Notes: generated from the letters alone by a model not told the origin. 64,000 nucleotides of DNA from Tsukamurella paurometabola DSM 20162 (GCF_000092225.1 NC_014158.1:3100001-3164000), one strand, 5' to 3'. Positions 17,613 through 25,744 are shown, counted from the first letter of the stretch. Numbers and translations: made by a program.

Positions 17613-18866
17613 TCAGAAGTAGGTGGAGATGACATCGACCACGATCGGATCGGTCGCGTCGTCGGCGACGACCGGGATCACCCTCCATTTGTCGAAGACG
17701 GTGCACGGATGACTGAGACCCAGCCGGACGACGTCGCCAACCTGGAGCGGGTCGTCCGCGCGAAGGCGGAGGAACGCGTGCTGGTCGTTGACGGCGGAGA
17801 TCTCGGCGCTCAGGGGGCGCGGCTCCTCCCCCAGGTTGCCCGCCGCGGCCTGCGGCTCGGGCAGTCCCTCGTCGAACGAGACGTCGCGTCGACCAACGTC
17901 CAGGAGCGCGAGCCCGGGTTCCGGCCGGGATATGACGCGGGCCCAGATGTGCATGGCGGAGCGCAGTTCCGGTGCGCCGGCCTCGCGTCCCGACGGCGTG
18001 ATGAACCGGTAGAAGCCGTCGTCGTGGATGATGTACGCCCCGGATCGGACGACCACGCGCGCGCCCTCGACTCCGCCGAGCACGGCGGCGACGCGATCGA
18101 AGTAGGCGCTTCCGCCCGCGGAGAGCACGATCCGACCCTCCGGGTACAGGGGGCGGAGTCGTTCGTGCAGGGCGAGAATGTTGTTCAGGTATTCATCGAC
18201 AGCGGCGAGAGATGCGGCGGAGGTGTCGTGCGCGAAGGCGCCCTCGTAGCCGGTGACGCCGCCCAGGCGCAGCCGGTCGGACGCGGCGACCCGCTCGCCG
18301 GTCGCGTAGGCGTCGTCGATCGAGCGAGCCCCGGTGCGGCCGCCGGGGCCACCGAGTTCGACGAGCACCGTGGGCTGTCGGACGGCACCCGCGAGTCCGC
18401 GCTCCAGGGCGTCGACGGTGCTCGGACCGTCGGCCCACAGCGTCACGGCCAACTCCGGGTCCGCATCGAGTGCGGCACCCAGCCAGCGCAGTCCGGCGGG
18501 ATCGGCGATGGCGTTGGCCACGTGCAGATCCCGGAATCCGGCGGCGACCGCGACCTGGAGCTGTGGCAGATTGGCGACGGTGATGGCGGTGCAACCGGCG
18601 TCGAGCTGGTCCTGCCACAGCGCGGGCGCCATCGTGGTCTTACCGTGCGGCTCGAGGTCGAGATCGTGGGCAGCCGTCCACCGGGCGAATTCGGCCACGT
18701 TGCGATCCATCGCCGCGCGATCGAGCACCAGAACCGGGGTCGAGAGATCACTCAAGCGCGGTCCACGCGCCAGGAACTCCGCCCGGTCGAGACCGTCGGC
18801 CCACGCCGGGACAGCCTTGTCGACCATGCTCAGAGTGTCTGGTCGCGCCCCGATCCCCCTGCTCAT
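17613..18866 (-). CDS. D-threonine aldolase/D-serine dehydratase-fold PLP enzyme (candidate D-glucosaminate dehydratase)
   Basis: A 417-residue fold-type III PLP enzyme with an alanine-racemase-like barrel. The PLP lysine is in EPHGKTTMAPALW (near residue 76), and the C-terminal metal pair His-x-Cys is in GLSHPCTVFDKW. D-threonine aldolases, eukaryotic-type D-serine dehydratases and the PLP-dependent D-glucosaminate dehydratases share this fold. The nearby KDG kinase, KDPG aldolase and RidA favour a dehydratase that makes a 2-keto-3-deoxy acid, but this is inference. Start ATG 18866 is chosen for the GGGGA upstream; ATG 18827 is the alternative. It is the first gene of the operon. Confidence 0.85.
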   Translation of the reverse strand: MSRGIGARPDTLSMVDKAVPAWADGLDRAEFLARGPRLSDLSTPVLVLDRAAMDRNVAEFARWTAAHDLDLEPHGKTTMAPALWQDQLDAGCTAITVANLPQLQVAVAAGFRDLHVANAIADPAGLRWLGAALDADPELAVTLWADGPSTVDALERGLAGAVRQPTVLVELGGPGGRTGARSIDDAYATGERVAASDRLRLGGVTGYEGAFAHDTSAASLAAVDEYLNNILALHERLRPLYPEGRIVLSAGGSAYFDRVAAVLGGVEGARVVVRSGAYIIHDDGFYRFITPSGREAGAPELRSAMHIWARVISRPEPGLALLDVGRRDVSFDEGLPEPQAAAGNLGEEPRPLSAEISAVNDQHAFLRLRADDPLQVGDVVRLGLSHPCTVFDKWRVIPVVADDATDPIVVDVISTYF

Positions 18867-18885
18867 CGACTTCCCCAATCTGCTA

Positions 18886-18914
18886 TGTTGCGTATATTGC
18901 AATCACTGTTGCGT
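18886..18914. promoter_or_regulatory. Divergent operator region with 21-bp-spaced direct repeats
   Basis: The 112-bp divergent gap holds TGTTGCGT at 18886-18893 and again at 18907-18914, exactly 21 bp (two helical turns) apart. Between them is TTGC-gtatatt-GCAA (18889-18903). This is the most likely binding site of the IclR-type regulator encoded by the right-hand operon, able to control both directions. Confidence 0.5.
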
Positions 18915-18978
18915 GATGCGTGTCACAGACGGTAGCATCGGGCGCAGCACCTGCACAACCACTGAAACCGGAGGCGTG

Positions 18979-20010
18979 GTGACGGAACCACTGATCGCGT
19001 GCGTCGGCGAACCGCTGGCACTGGTCGCGGTCGGCGACCTCGATGCATCCGCACCGTCGATGCACACCGGTGGGGCCGAAGCCAACGTGGCGACCGGTAT
19101 CGCCGCGCTCGGAACGGCGGCCGCCTTCATCGGCCGCGTGGGTGGCGATCGTGAGGGCGCCCGAATCATCGACCACTTGCGCTCACACGCCGTGGACGTG
19201 GCCGCGGTCGAGGCCGACCCCACCGCGTTCACCGGCCGCTACGCCAAGACCGAAGGCGTCGACGAAGCCGGGGAACCGGTCACCGCCAGCACCTACCGGC
19301 GCGCAGGATCCGCTGCGTCCGCCATGACCTCGCGCTTCCTCGACGAGCCAGTGGTCGCCGACGTCCTTCGCCGGGCGACGCTCGTGCACACCTCCGGCAT
19401 CACCGCGGCTCTATCGCCCGGATGCGCAGATCTGGTCACTGCACTGCTCCGCGATCGCCACGGTGTGACGGGCACCGTCACCTTCGATATCAACTGGCGC
19501 GAACAGCTGTGGCCGGCAGGTGATCCGACCCTCGTCATCGACCTCGCGCGCAGTGCGGACGTGGTTCTGGTCGGATCCGATGAGGCCGAACGAGTGCTGG
19601 GCACCGGCGATCCGGCGCACGTGCGCCACGCTCTCCCCGAACCCCACACCGTCGTGGTCAAGGACGGCGCCGCGCGCGCCGTGGCCCTCTCCCGAGACGG
19701 AATGCAGACCGCGGTTCCCGCGCTCACCGTCGAGGTGGTCGAGCCGGTGGGAGCCGGCGACTCGTTCGCCGCGGGATTCCTCAACGGCCTCGCCCACGGC
19801 GAGGATCTCCGGACCTGCCTGCGCCGCGGCCACGCGGGCGCCGCAGCGACCCTCACGGTCCGTGCGGATTTCGCACTGTTGCCGACGGAGGCGCTTCACG
19901 CTCTGCTCACCTGTGACGACGAGACCTGGGCGTGCGCGCAGGTCGGTCCGGATGGCGTACGCGTGGGCGGCACGACGTTCCCGCCACCGTCGGAAAGTGG
20001 GACCGCATGA
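18979..20010 (+). CDS. kdgK: PfkB-family sugar kinase, probable 2-keto-3-deoxygluconate kinase
   Basis: A 343-residue ribokinase-fold kinase. The N-terminal substrate region has MHTGGAEANVATGIAALG and IGRVGGDREG, and the ATP/anion-hole signature is VEPVGAGDSFAAGFLNGL with the catalytic Asp. Residues resemble KDG kinases (GEPLALV, TFDINWREQLW), so it would phosphorylate 2-keto-3-deoxygluconate to KDPG, the substrate of the divergently encoded aldolase. The GTG at 18979 follows GGAGG; longer readings cross the divergent promoter. The stop overlaps the IclR start (ATGA). Confidence 0.85.
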   Translation: MTEPLIACVGEPLALVAVGDLDASAPSMHTGGAEANVATGIAALGTAAAFIGRVGGDREGARIIDHLRSHAVDVAAVEADPTAFTGRYAKTEGVDEAGEPVTASTYRRAGSAASAMTSRFLDEPVVADVLRRATLVHTSGITAALSPGCADLVTALLRDRHGVTGTVTFDINWREQLWPAGDPTLVIDLARSADVVLVGSDEAERVLGTGDPAHVRHALPEPHTVVVKDGAARAVALSRDGMQTAVPALTVEVVEPVGAGDSFAAGFLNGLAHGEDLRTCLRRGHAGAAATLTVRADFALLPTEALHALLTCDDETWACAQVGPDGVRVGGTTFPPPSESGTA

Positions 20011-20753
20011 GCCAGAGCCTGACTCGCGCTCTCGATATCCTCACCCTGCTGGGCGAGGGACCGGCCTCGCTCGACGACCTCGCGGACTCGCTCGGAGTAC
20101 ATAAGACCACCGTGCTGCGCCTGCTGCGACCACTCGTCGATGCCCGCTTCGCGTATCACGATGAGCAGCATCGCTATCACCTCGGATCTCGCGTGTTCGA
20201 CCTGGCGGCACGAGCTTCCGAGCAGCGCAGCATCCGCAGCATCGCCGCACCGCACCTGATCGCCTTCAACCGTGAGTACGGGCGGACCACTCATCTCGCG
20301 GCGCGCGAGGGCGATGCGGTCGTGTACATCGACAAACTCGAATCACGCGATCTGATCCGGATGTACTCCCGCGTCGGCATGGAGGCGAACCTCAATTCCA
20401 GTGCCGTGGGCAAACTTCTCCTGGCCTCGCTGCCGGATGCAGAACTGAAGCCGATCGTCGCGACCATGGACTTCACCCGCCGCACCGCCAACACGATCGT
20501 CACCCCTCAGGAGTATCTGGCGGAGATCGCGCGCGTGCGGGAACAGGACTGGGCGACGGACCGCGAGGAGAACGAGCCTTCGATCAACTGCATCGGGGCT
20601 CCGGTCCGGGATGCCTCCGGTACAACCGTGGCCGCGGTGTCGGTATCGGTACCCGATGTGGTGCTGCCTTTCGAAGACCTACTCGATCTGCTGGACCCGC
20701 TGCGCGCGACGTGCGCGGCCATTTCCGCGGACTGCGGCTACCGACCGCGCTGA
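20007..20753 (+). CDS. IclR-family transcriptional regulator
   Basis: A 248-residue regulator. An N-terminal winged helix (SLDDLADSLGVHKTTVLRLLRPLVDARF, residues about 19-46) is joined to a GAF-like IclR effector domain with the usual YIDKLES, YSRVGMEANLNSSAVGKLLLA and IGAPVRDASG segments. KdgR-type members of this family bind KDG or KDPG, which would suit this cluster. It overlaps the kinase stop by 4 bp and probably acts on the divergent operator between the two operons. Confidence 0.9.
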   Translation: MSQSLTRALDILTLLGEGPASLDDLADSLGVHKTTVLRLLRPLVDARFAYHDEQHRYHLGSRVFDLAARASEQRSIRSIAAPHLIAFNREYGRTTHLAAREGDAVVYIDKLESRDLIRMYSRVGMEANLNSSAVGKLLLASLPDAELKPIVATMDFTRRTANTIVTPQEYLAEIARVREQDWATDREENEPSINCIGAPVRDASGTTVAAVSVSVPDVVLPFEDLLDLLDPLRATCAAISADCGYRPR

Positions 20754-20808
20754 GAACCTCCCGGAGACCCCGGAGACACACCGAATCACCCGACACAGAG
20801 GAGAATCC

Positions 20809-21213
20809 ATGCCCGCCACCGCAATCTCGACCACCGACGCACCAGCTCCCGCCCACTTCTTCAGCCAGGGAGTGCGCCGCGGCAACCTGCTCCAGGTTTC
20901 CGGTCAGGGCCCTATGGACCCGGTGACCAATCAGTACATCGCCGAGGGGGACGTGAAGGCGCAGACCCTGCGCACCCTGCAGAACGTCAAGGCGATCATC
21001 GAGGCCGGCGGTGCGTCGATCGCGGACGTCCTGATGTTCCGCGTCTATCTCACCACCCGCGACGATTTCGCCGCGATGAATGAGGTGTACGGCGCCTTCA
21101 TCGCGGAGAACGTCCCCGAGGGATCGGCGCTGCCGTGCCGCACGACTGTCTTCGTCGACCTGCCGCACGAAGTGATGCTGGTCGAGATCGACGCCCTGGC
21201 CGCACTCGACTGA
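20809..21213 (+). CDS. ridA: RidA-family enamine/imine deaminase
   Basis: A 134-residue YjgF/YER057c/UK114-family protein. The ordered motifs are FFSQGVRRGNLLQVSGQGPMDP, QTLRTLQNVKAIIEAGGASIADVL, the catalytic-site Arg in CRTTVFVDLP, and LVEIDALA. RidA hydrolyses reactive 2-aminoacrylate-type enamines and imines made by PLP dehydratases. Its presence next to a D-threonine aldolase-fold enzyme supports a dehydratase/deaminase reaction there. ATG 20809 follows AGAGGAG. It is the last gene of the right-hand operon, 55 bp after the IclR gene. Confidence 0.9.
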   Translation: MPATAISTTDAPAPAHFFSQGVRRGNLLQVSGQGPMDPVTNQYIAEGDVKAQTLRTLQNVKAIIEAGGASIADVLMFRVYLTTRDDFAAMNEVYGAFIAENVPEGSALPCRTTVFVDLPHEVMLVEIDALAALD

Positions 21214-21243
21214 GAGTCCGCTCACAGCGCCAACCGGTCTCTA

Positions 21244-21271
21244 TTGATACATGCGCATGTTTGGATGTAAT
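21244..21271 (+). promoter_or_regulatory. Promoter and 12-bp palindromic operator of the CDF gene
   Basis: The -35 TTGATA (21244-21249) and -10 TGTAAT (21266-21271) are 16 bp apart. The perfect palindrome ACATGCGCATGT (21249-21260) fills the start of the spacer, where a bound repressor would block RNA polymerase. The form recalls ArsR/SmtB-type metal-sensor operators; the sensor itself is not in the window. Confidence 0.55.
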
Positions 21272-21300
21272 CTTTCGCCCGGACCGGAAGGGGGCGTGAC

Positions 21301-22344
21301 ATGGGCGCGGACGGGCACTCACACGCTGGGCACGATCACGGAGTCTCGGCAGATGCGGATAAGCGCTGGCTGAGCCTGGCGCTGGCACTGATCGTCGCCT
21401 TCATGGCGATCGAGGTGACGATCGGCATCATCGCCAGCTCGCTGGCGCTGATCAGCGATGCGGCGCACATGCTCACCGACGCCGCGGCCATCGTGCTGGC
21501 GCTGTTCGCGATCAAGATCGCGGCCAAACCAGCCAAGGGCGGATACACCTACGGGTTGAAGCGGGCGGAGATCCTGTCCGCGCAGGCCAACGGCATCACG
21601 CTGCTCCTTCTCGCCGCGTTCTTCGTGTACGAAGGCATCTCCCGCCTGATCTCGCCCCCGGACGTCGATGGAAAGCTGGTGTTCTTCACCGCCCTCGCCG
21701 GATGCGTGGTGAACATCGCTGCCACCTGGTGCATCCGACGCGCGAACCGGCAGAGCCTCAATGTCGAAGGTGCGTACCAGCACATCCTCAACGACCTCTA
21801 CGCGTTCATCGCGACCGCGATCGCCGGCGCCATCATCTGGGCGACGGGTTGGGGTCAGGCCGATGCGATCGCGGCACTGGTCGTTGCCGGACTGATGCTG
21901 AAGGCGGGCTGGGGCCTGGTGAAGGCATCGGGCCGCATTTTCCTCGAGGCTGCGCCCGAGGGCGTAGACCCCGCGGAGGTCGGCGCCGATATCGCCTCGG
22001 TCCCATCCGTCGAGGAGGTGCACGACCTGCACATCTGGGAGATCACCTCTGGCCAGGCGGCCATGTCGGCGCACATCCTCGTGACACCGGGCGCCGACTG
22101 TCACGCCGTCCGGGCGACGGTGGCGCAGCGCCTGCACGACGATTACGACATCGAGCACGCCACCCTGCAGGTCGACCACGTCGGCGAAGCGGACCACTGC
22201 GACGAGCCGCATGGCGAGACATATCGCTCGGAGGAGCCCGGGTCAGCGACGGGCGGCGCCCCTGCAACGGCGCAGGTTCCGATCATCCGGCCCACCTCGA
22301 GCGCCACTGACGATCACGCACCGAACAACGGCGGCACCACGTAG
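21301..22344 (+). CDS. Cation diffusion facilitator (zinc/cadmium-type efflux)
   Basis: A 347-residue CDF transporter that would export Zn2+ or similar divalent ions by proton antiport. A His-rich N terminus (HSHAGHDHG) precedes six predicted membrane helices. Metal-site motifs are SDAAHMLTDAAA in helix 2 and HILNDLYAF in helix 5, with a Cys/His-containing cytoplasmic domain after about residue 210. The last 45 residues are low-complexity and poorly conserved and overlap the convergent lipase gene by 31 bp. A metal-sensor-like palindrome lies in its promoter. Confidence 0.9.
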   Translation: MGADGHSHAGHDHGVSADADKRWLSLALALIVAFMAIEVTIGIIASSLALISDAAHMLTDAAAIVLALFAIKIAAKPAKGGYTYGLKRAEILSAQANGITLLLLAAFFVYEGISRLISPPDVDGKLVFFTALAGCVVNIAATWCIRRANRQSLNVEGAYQHILNDLYAFIATAIAGAIIWATGWGQADAIAALVVAGLMLKAGWGLVKASGRIFLEAAPEGVDPAEVGADIASVPSVEEVHDLHIWEITSGQAAMSAHILVTPGADCHAVRATVAQRLHDDYDIEHATLQVDHVGEADHCDEPHGETYRSEEPGSATGGAPATAQVPIIRPTSSATDDHAPNNGGTT

Positions 22345-23258
22345 CACGGCACCGTCCGTGGGTGTGCTGGATCGAGGGCGTTGAGAACGAAGTAGGCGGC
22401 GCGACGGGAGCCCGCGATCGCGAGGTGATCGGAGAAGTCCTGGGCGCACGTGTCCTGCACGACGATGTTCGTGACCGCCCTTCCCGCGAGCTGGCCGCTG
22501 GTGTACGGCAACACCAGCTCGTCGTACCGGGTGGAGATGTTGGTGTACTCGACGCCGGTGGCGTACGGACTGCCGCCGGCCCAGATCTTCTCCAGGAAGC
22601 GGGATCCCGGCAGCATGTCGCCGATGGATTCGAAGACCGGAAAGTACGGGTCGGGCAGGTTCAGACCGCGCGCGAACATTGACACGGCGCGGCCGATATC
22701 GGCCCCGGTGCCGCGCCACAGCGGGGCGAGGGAGACGTACCTGCCCACCTTGTCTGCGCCACCGAGGTATTTCACGTAGTACGAGGGCATGAGTGTGCCT
22801 TGCGAATGCCCGATCAGATCGACCTTGCGCGCGCCAGTGGATCCGAGAACGCGTTCCACCACCGCCTTGAGTTGCTCGGCGCTGTCTGCGAGCGGGCGCG
22901 TGCCGCCGATCTGATTCACCGGCCACGGCGCACCCGGCAGAGCGCCGTAGGTGAAGCTGAAGACGCAATAGCCGTTGTTCTTGAGCAGCGGCGCATAGGC
23001 GCCCCAATTGGTCTGCGAACCGCCGCCCGTCCCGTGCACCAGGACGACGGGGTTGGGGTGCCGCGCAGTTGGTTTGCAGGCGTAGTCATTGGTTCCGGGA
23101 AGCGAACCGTTGGGGTTTGTCAGCTCCGACGGTATGCCGCCGAAGAAGTTGAAGTTCTCCGGTAGCGGCGGTGCCGCCTGCGCCGGGACCGCAATGATCA
23201 CCAACACGAGCGCGAAGACGGCACCGACGGCGCGGCGGACGAGGGTGCGAGGGCTCAT
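22314..23258 (-). CDS. Secreted lipase/esterase (alpha/beta hydrolase)
   Basis: A 314-residue exported alpha/beta hydrolase. The Sec signal peptide ends VPAQAAPPLP (cleavage near residue 29). The oxyanion region is PVVLVHGTGGGSQTNW, the nucleophile elbow is IGHSQG, and an Asp and a His (QDFSDHLAIAG) follow. It resembles actinobacterial secreted class-2 lipases. A KstR-type box stands 46-59 bp before the start, which suggests control by the sterol-catabolism repressor and possibly steryl-ester hydrolysis. Its 3' end overlaps the convergent CDF gene. Confidence 0.88.
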   Translation of the reverse strand: MSPRTLVRRAVGAVFALVLVIIAVPAQAAPPLPENFNFFGGIPSELTNPNGSLPGTNDYACKPTARHPNPVVLVHGTGGGSQTNWGAYAPLLKNNGYCVFSFTYGALPGAPWPVNQIGGTRPLADSAEQLKAVVERVLGSTGARKVDLIGHSQGTLMPSYYVKYLGGADKVGRYVSLAPLWRGTGADIGRAVSMFARGLNLPDPYFPVFESIGDMLPGSRFLEKIWAGGSPYATGVEYTNISTRYDELVLPYTSGQLAGRAVTNIVVQDTCAQDFSDHLAIAGSRRAAYFVLNALDPAHPRTVPCYVVPPLFGA

Positions 23259-23303
23259 GCCATCGCACGGTAACCGACGTTGCGATTTCGCAAACCCGTT
23301 TTG

Positions 23304-23317
23304 TAGAACTTGTTCTA
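23304..23317 (-). promoter_or_regulatory. KstR-type operator upstream of the lipase gene
   Basis: TAGAAC-TT-GTTCTA fits the KstR consensus TNNAACNNGTTNNA at every fixed position and is fully symmetric in its arms, with further T/A pairing outside. The only gene it precedes is the lipase on the minus strand, because the neighbouring MFS fragment ends toward it. Confidence 0.65.
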
Positions 23318-23362
23318 TAAGACGATGAAGTGCTCACACATCGAAGACTGCGGCATCGCGAC

Positions 23363-23897
23363 CTACGACGGCGCGAAGGCGGTATGCCGGGCGTCTGCGG
23401 CCCCCGGAGCCCCGCTACCGGCGACGGGCGCCACCATTCGCACCGAAAGGATCGTGGCCGCTGCGATCAGCGCGCTGACCACCGGGACGGCCACAGGACC
23501 GGAGTTGTCCAGCGCCAGGCCTCCGAGCGCACCGCCCACGGCAACGCCCAAGAACTGCGCGGAGAAGTGCAGGCCGATCGCCTGGGAGCGCTGTGCCGGC
23601 GCATGTCCGGCGATACGCGTCTGCTGCGAGATCCCACCCGACCACCACGCACCGCCCAACGCGAACAGCAGCGGGAAGAGAACGATCGCGGCGAGCGGGT
23701 GAACCTCGATCGCCGTGAGCCACGCCAGAATCCCGAGCAGAACGGTCATCGTCGACAACACGACGATCAGAACCCGCTTGATCGGAACCGACTGCAGGAC
23801 CCGCCCGATGGTGCGTCCCGCCAGGAACCCGCCAGCACCGAACACGATCATGAGGGCCGCGACGCCGTGGCTTCCCATTCCTGCGGCGGCCCCCACA
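23363..23897 (-). pseudogene. 3' half of an MFS transporter disrupted by the IS21 element
   Basis: About 178 codons from VGAAAGMGSHGVAALMIV to the stop encode the last five or six membrane helices of an arabinose-efflux-like (DHA1) MFS transporter. The 5' half lies beyond the insertion at 28451-29124. Removing the element with one copy of the 6-bp duplication joins the halves in frame as APIV-GAAAGMG, giving a 400-codon gene. Without its own start region this half is presumably not expressed. Confidence 0.9.
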
Positions 23898-23947
23898 TGG
23901 CTATGTCAACTGGGAGTGGCCCCACTGGGACGGTTTGATTTGGCCCC
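23898..23947 (+). repeat. Left terminal repeat of the IS21-family element
   Basis: It begins TGGCTATGTCAACTGGG and contains the motif TTTGATTTGGCCCC at 23934-23947. It matches the right terminus at roughly two thirds of positions when reverse-complemented. Confidence 0.8.
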
Positions 23948-24005
23948 GGGCGTAGTCTGGTTCGCGGTGGGGCGGGTTGTGTCGAGTCCTGGTTGACTGG
24001 GGGGC

Positions 24006-25475
24006 ATGGTCGAGGATCTGTCTGCTGTGGCCCGCGAGTATGTGGAGGGGCTGAGCCCGCAGGAGAGACGGGTTGTGCTTGATGCGGTGGTGAACGCGCG
24101 GTTCGCTGCAGAGGTCGATGCTCTGACGCGGGTGCGGCAGCCGACGCTGCTACCTGTGCCTGACCGGGTGGTCGGGTTTCGTGTCCGGTTGGATCTGCAT
24201 GGCGCGAAGCCTCCTGTGTGGCGGCGGCTGGAGTTGCCCGGCGATCTGACACTTTCTGCTGTGCACGAGGTGATCCAGGCGGCGATGGGCTGGTACGACT
24301 GTCACCTGCACAAGTTCAGGACAGGCAGCGATCATCGTTCTCCGGCCTTCCTGACGGCATTCGATGTCAGCGAGGGCGAGGAAGGGGTGCTGGAGCAGGA
24401 TGTCCGGCTCGATCAGGTCATCGCGGGCGTGGGTGACGAGCTGTGGTACGAGTACGACTTTGGCGATGGCTGGGAGCACAAGCTCAAGGTTGAGCAGGTC
24501 CTCGACACCTGTCCGTCTGCGTCGCTGTGTGTGGCGGGGAAGAACGCGTGCCCGCCTGAGGACTGCGGTGGTCTGGGCGGGTTCCATGAAGTAGCACTGT
24601 GGGTTCGCAAGGGTAGGGACGCGGCGCACCTTCCTGACAGTTTCGGCAGCGCGGAGGAGGCGAACGACTGGCTCCCTGGGGGCTGGGACCCGGATGTCTT
24701 CGACGTCGATGACGCCAATGCCGCCATCACGCTCGCTCTTTTCGATCCTGCTTCGGTTCTGGCTCCAGGCCACGGTGAACTGGGGCAGATCGCCCATCGG
24801 CTGACGATGCAGGGCAGCTCGTTGTTGCAGGGGGTGCTCGCGCGGCCGCAGTCGCACGGCCAGGCCAGTGTGTCCGCCGCGGAAGCTGAACGGCTCACCG
24901 AGCCTTACCGTCTGCTGCTCGAAGAAGTCGGTGAGGGGGTCAAGCTCACCGCCGCGGGTTACCTCCCGCCTGTTGTGGTCGAGCGGTTCGCGCAGCGCAG
25001 TGGCATCGCGAACTGGTGGATGGGAAAGGCGAACCGGGAGGATCTCACGCCTCCGGTGGCGACGGTGCGTGAAGCGGCGCAGGCGGTGGGGCTACTCAGT
25101 GTCCGCAAGGGCAGGATCAGCCCAACCCGGGCTGCTCGTCGCATCGGCGGTGACCCCACAGCGTTGTGGGAACACATCGTGGGACGGCTTCCTTGCGGTA
25201 CCAAGGATTTCGATCGTGAGGCCGGATGGCTCCTGCTTGCCGTGGTCGGGAGCGGAACACCGGTGGAGAACTGGCGAAAAGAGGTCAGTGACCTGCTCTA
25301 CGCAGCAGGATGGAGAACCGGCGGCGCCAACCGCTACCCGATGATGCTGCCCGTGACGAGCCCGACCTACACGATCCTCGAGAGCATGACCGATACGCAC
25401 CGCGATAGATGGCACGTGCGCGGAACAGACGACGGTATCGCTGCTACCGCCCGCGCAGTGCTCAACCAGCGATAA
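24006..25475 (+). CDS. PRiA4_ORF3 (IS1096 passenger TnpR-like) family protein
   Basis: A 489-residue protein with the pRiA4b ORF-3-like domain in its first 220 residues: FRVRLDLHGAKPPVWRRLEL, then HEVIQAAMGWYDCHLHKF and YEYDFGDGWEHKLKVE, plus a Cys cluster ACPPEDCGGLGGF. The C-terminal 250 residues are a conserved but uncharacterised helical region. In actinobacteria this family is often labelled as an IS1096 passenger TnpR protein, although it has no resemblance to resolvases. Here it lies inside the IS21 element, opposite in strand to istA/istB, so it is cargo. Its role is unknown. Confidence 0.85.
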   Translation: MVEDLSAVAREYVEGLSPQERRVVLDAVVNARFAAEVDALTRVRQPTLLPVPDRVVGFRVRLDLHGAKPPVWRRLELPGDLTLSAVHEVIQAAMGWYDCHLHKFRTGSDHRSPAFLTAFDVSEGEEGVLEQDVRLDQVIAGVGDELWYEYDFGDGWEHKLKVEQVLDTCPSASLCVAGKNACPPEDCGGLGGFHEVALWVRKGRDAAHLPDSFGSAEEANDWLPGGWDPDVFDVDDANAAITLALFDPASVLAPGHGELGQIAHRLTMQGSSLLQGVLARPQSHGQASVSAAEAERLTEPYRLLLEEVGEGVKLTAAGYLPPVVVERFAQRSGIANWWMGKANREDLTPPVATVREAAQAVGLLSVRKGRISPTRAARRIGGDPTALWEHIVGRLPCGTKDFDREAGWLLLAVVGSGTPVENWRKEVSDLLYAAGWRTGGANRYPMMLPVTSPTYTILESMTDTHRDRWHVRGTDDGIAATARAVLNQR

Positions 25476-25501
25476 CACCGCTGGTCAGTGCTGGCACCCG
25501 G

Positions 25502-25744
25502 TTACTGGTGGTGGGTGGCTGCGATCATCTCTGCCAACGTCAGCGGCAGATCCGCAGGCGTGTATAGCAGGGCTGTGCGAGGTTCGATTCCCATCAACTT
25601 GGCCACCCGCTCAATTTCGGCGTTGAGGATCTGATCGATCACCTCGTCGGTGACCGCAATCCCCCGTCGCCGGGCAGCGGCTTGCGTCTGCTCCGCCAGC
25701 AGCGCGAACCGCTCGGTGCCTCGCGTTATCGCCATACCCGCCAC
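25502..25744 (-). CDS. Hypothetical protein inside the IS element
   Basis: An 80-residue ORF beginning MAGMAITRGTERFALL and predicted to be mostly helical (AEQTQAAARRRGIAVTDEV, then DQILNAEIERVAKLMG). Starts at ATG 25744 or ATG 25735. It lies 41 bp downstream of istB on the same strand and could be cotranscribed. No family was recognised; its size and helical make-up would suit a small DNA-binding or antitoxin-like protein, but nothing shows that. Confidence 0.5.
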   Translation of the reverse strand: MAGMAITRGTERFALLAEQTQAAARRRGIAVTDEVIDQILNAEIERVAKLMGIEPRTALLYTPADLPLTLAEMIAATHHQ

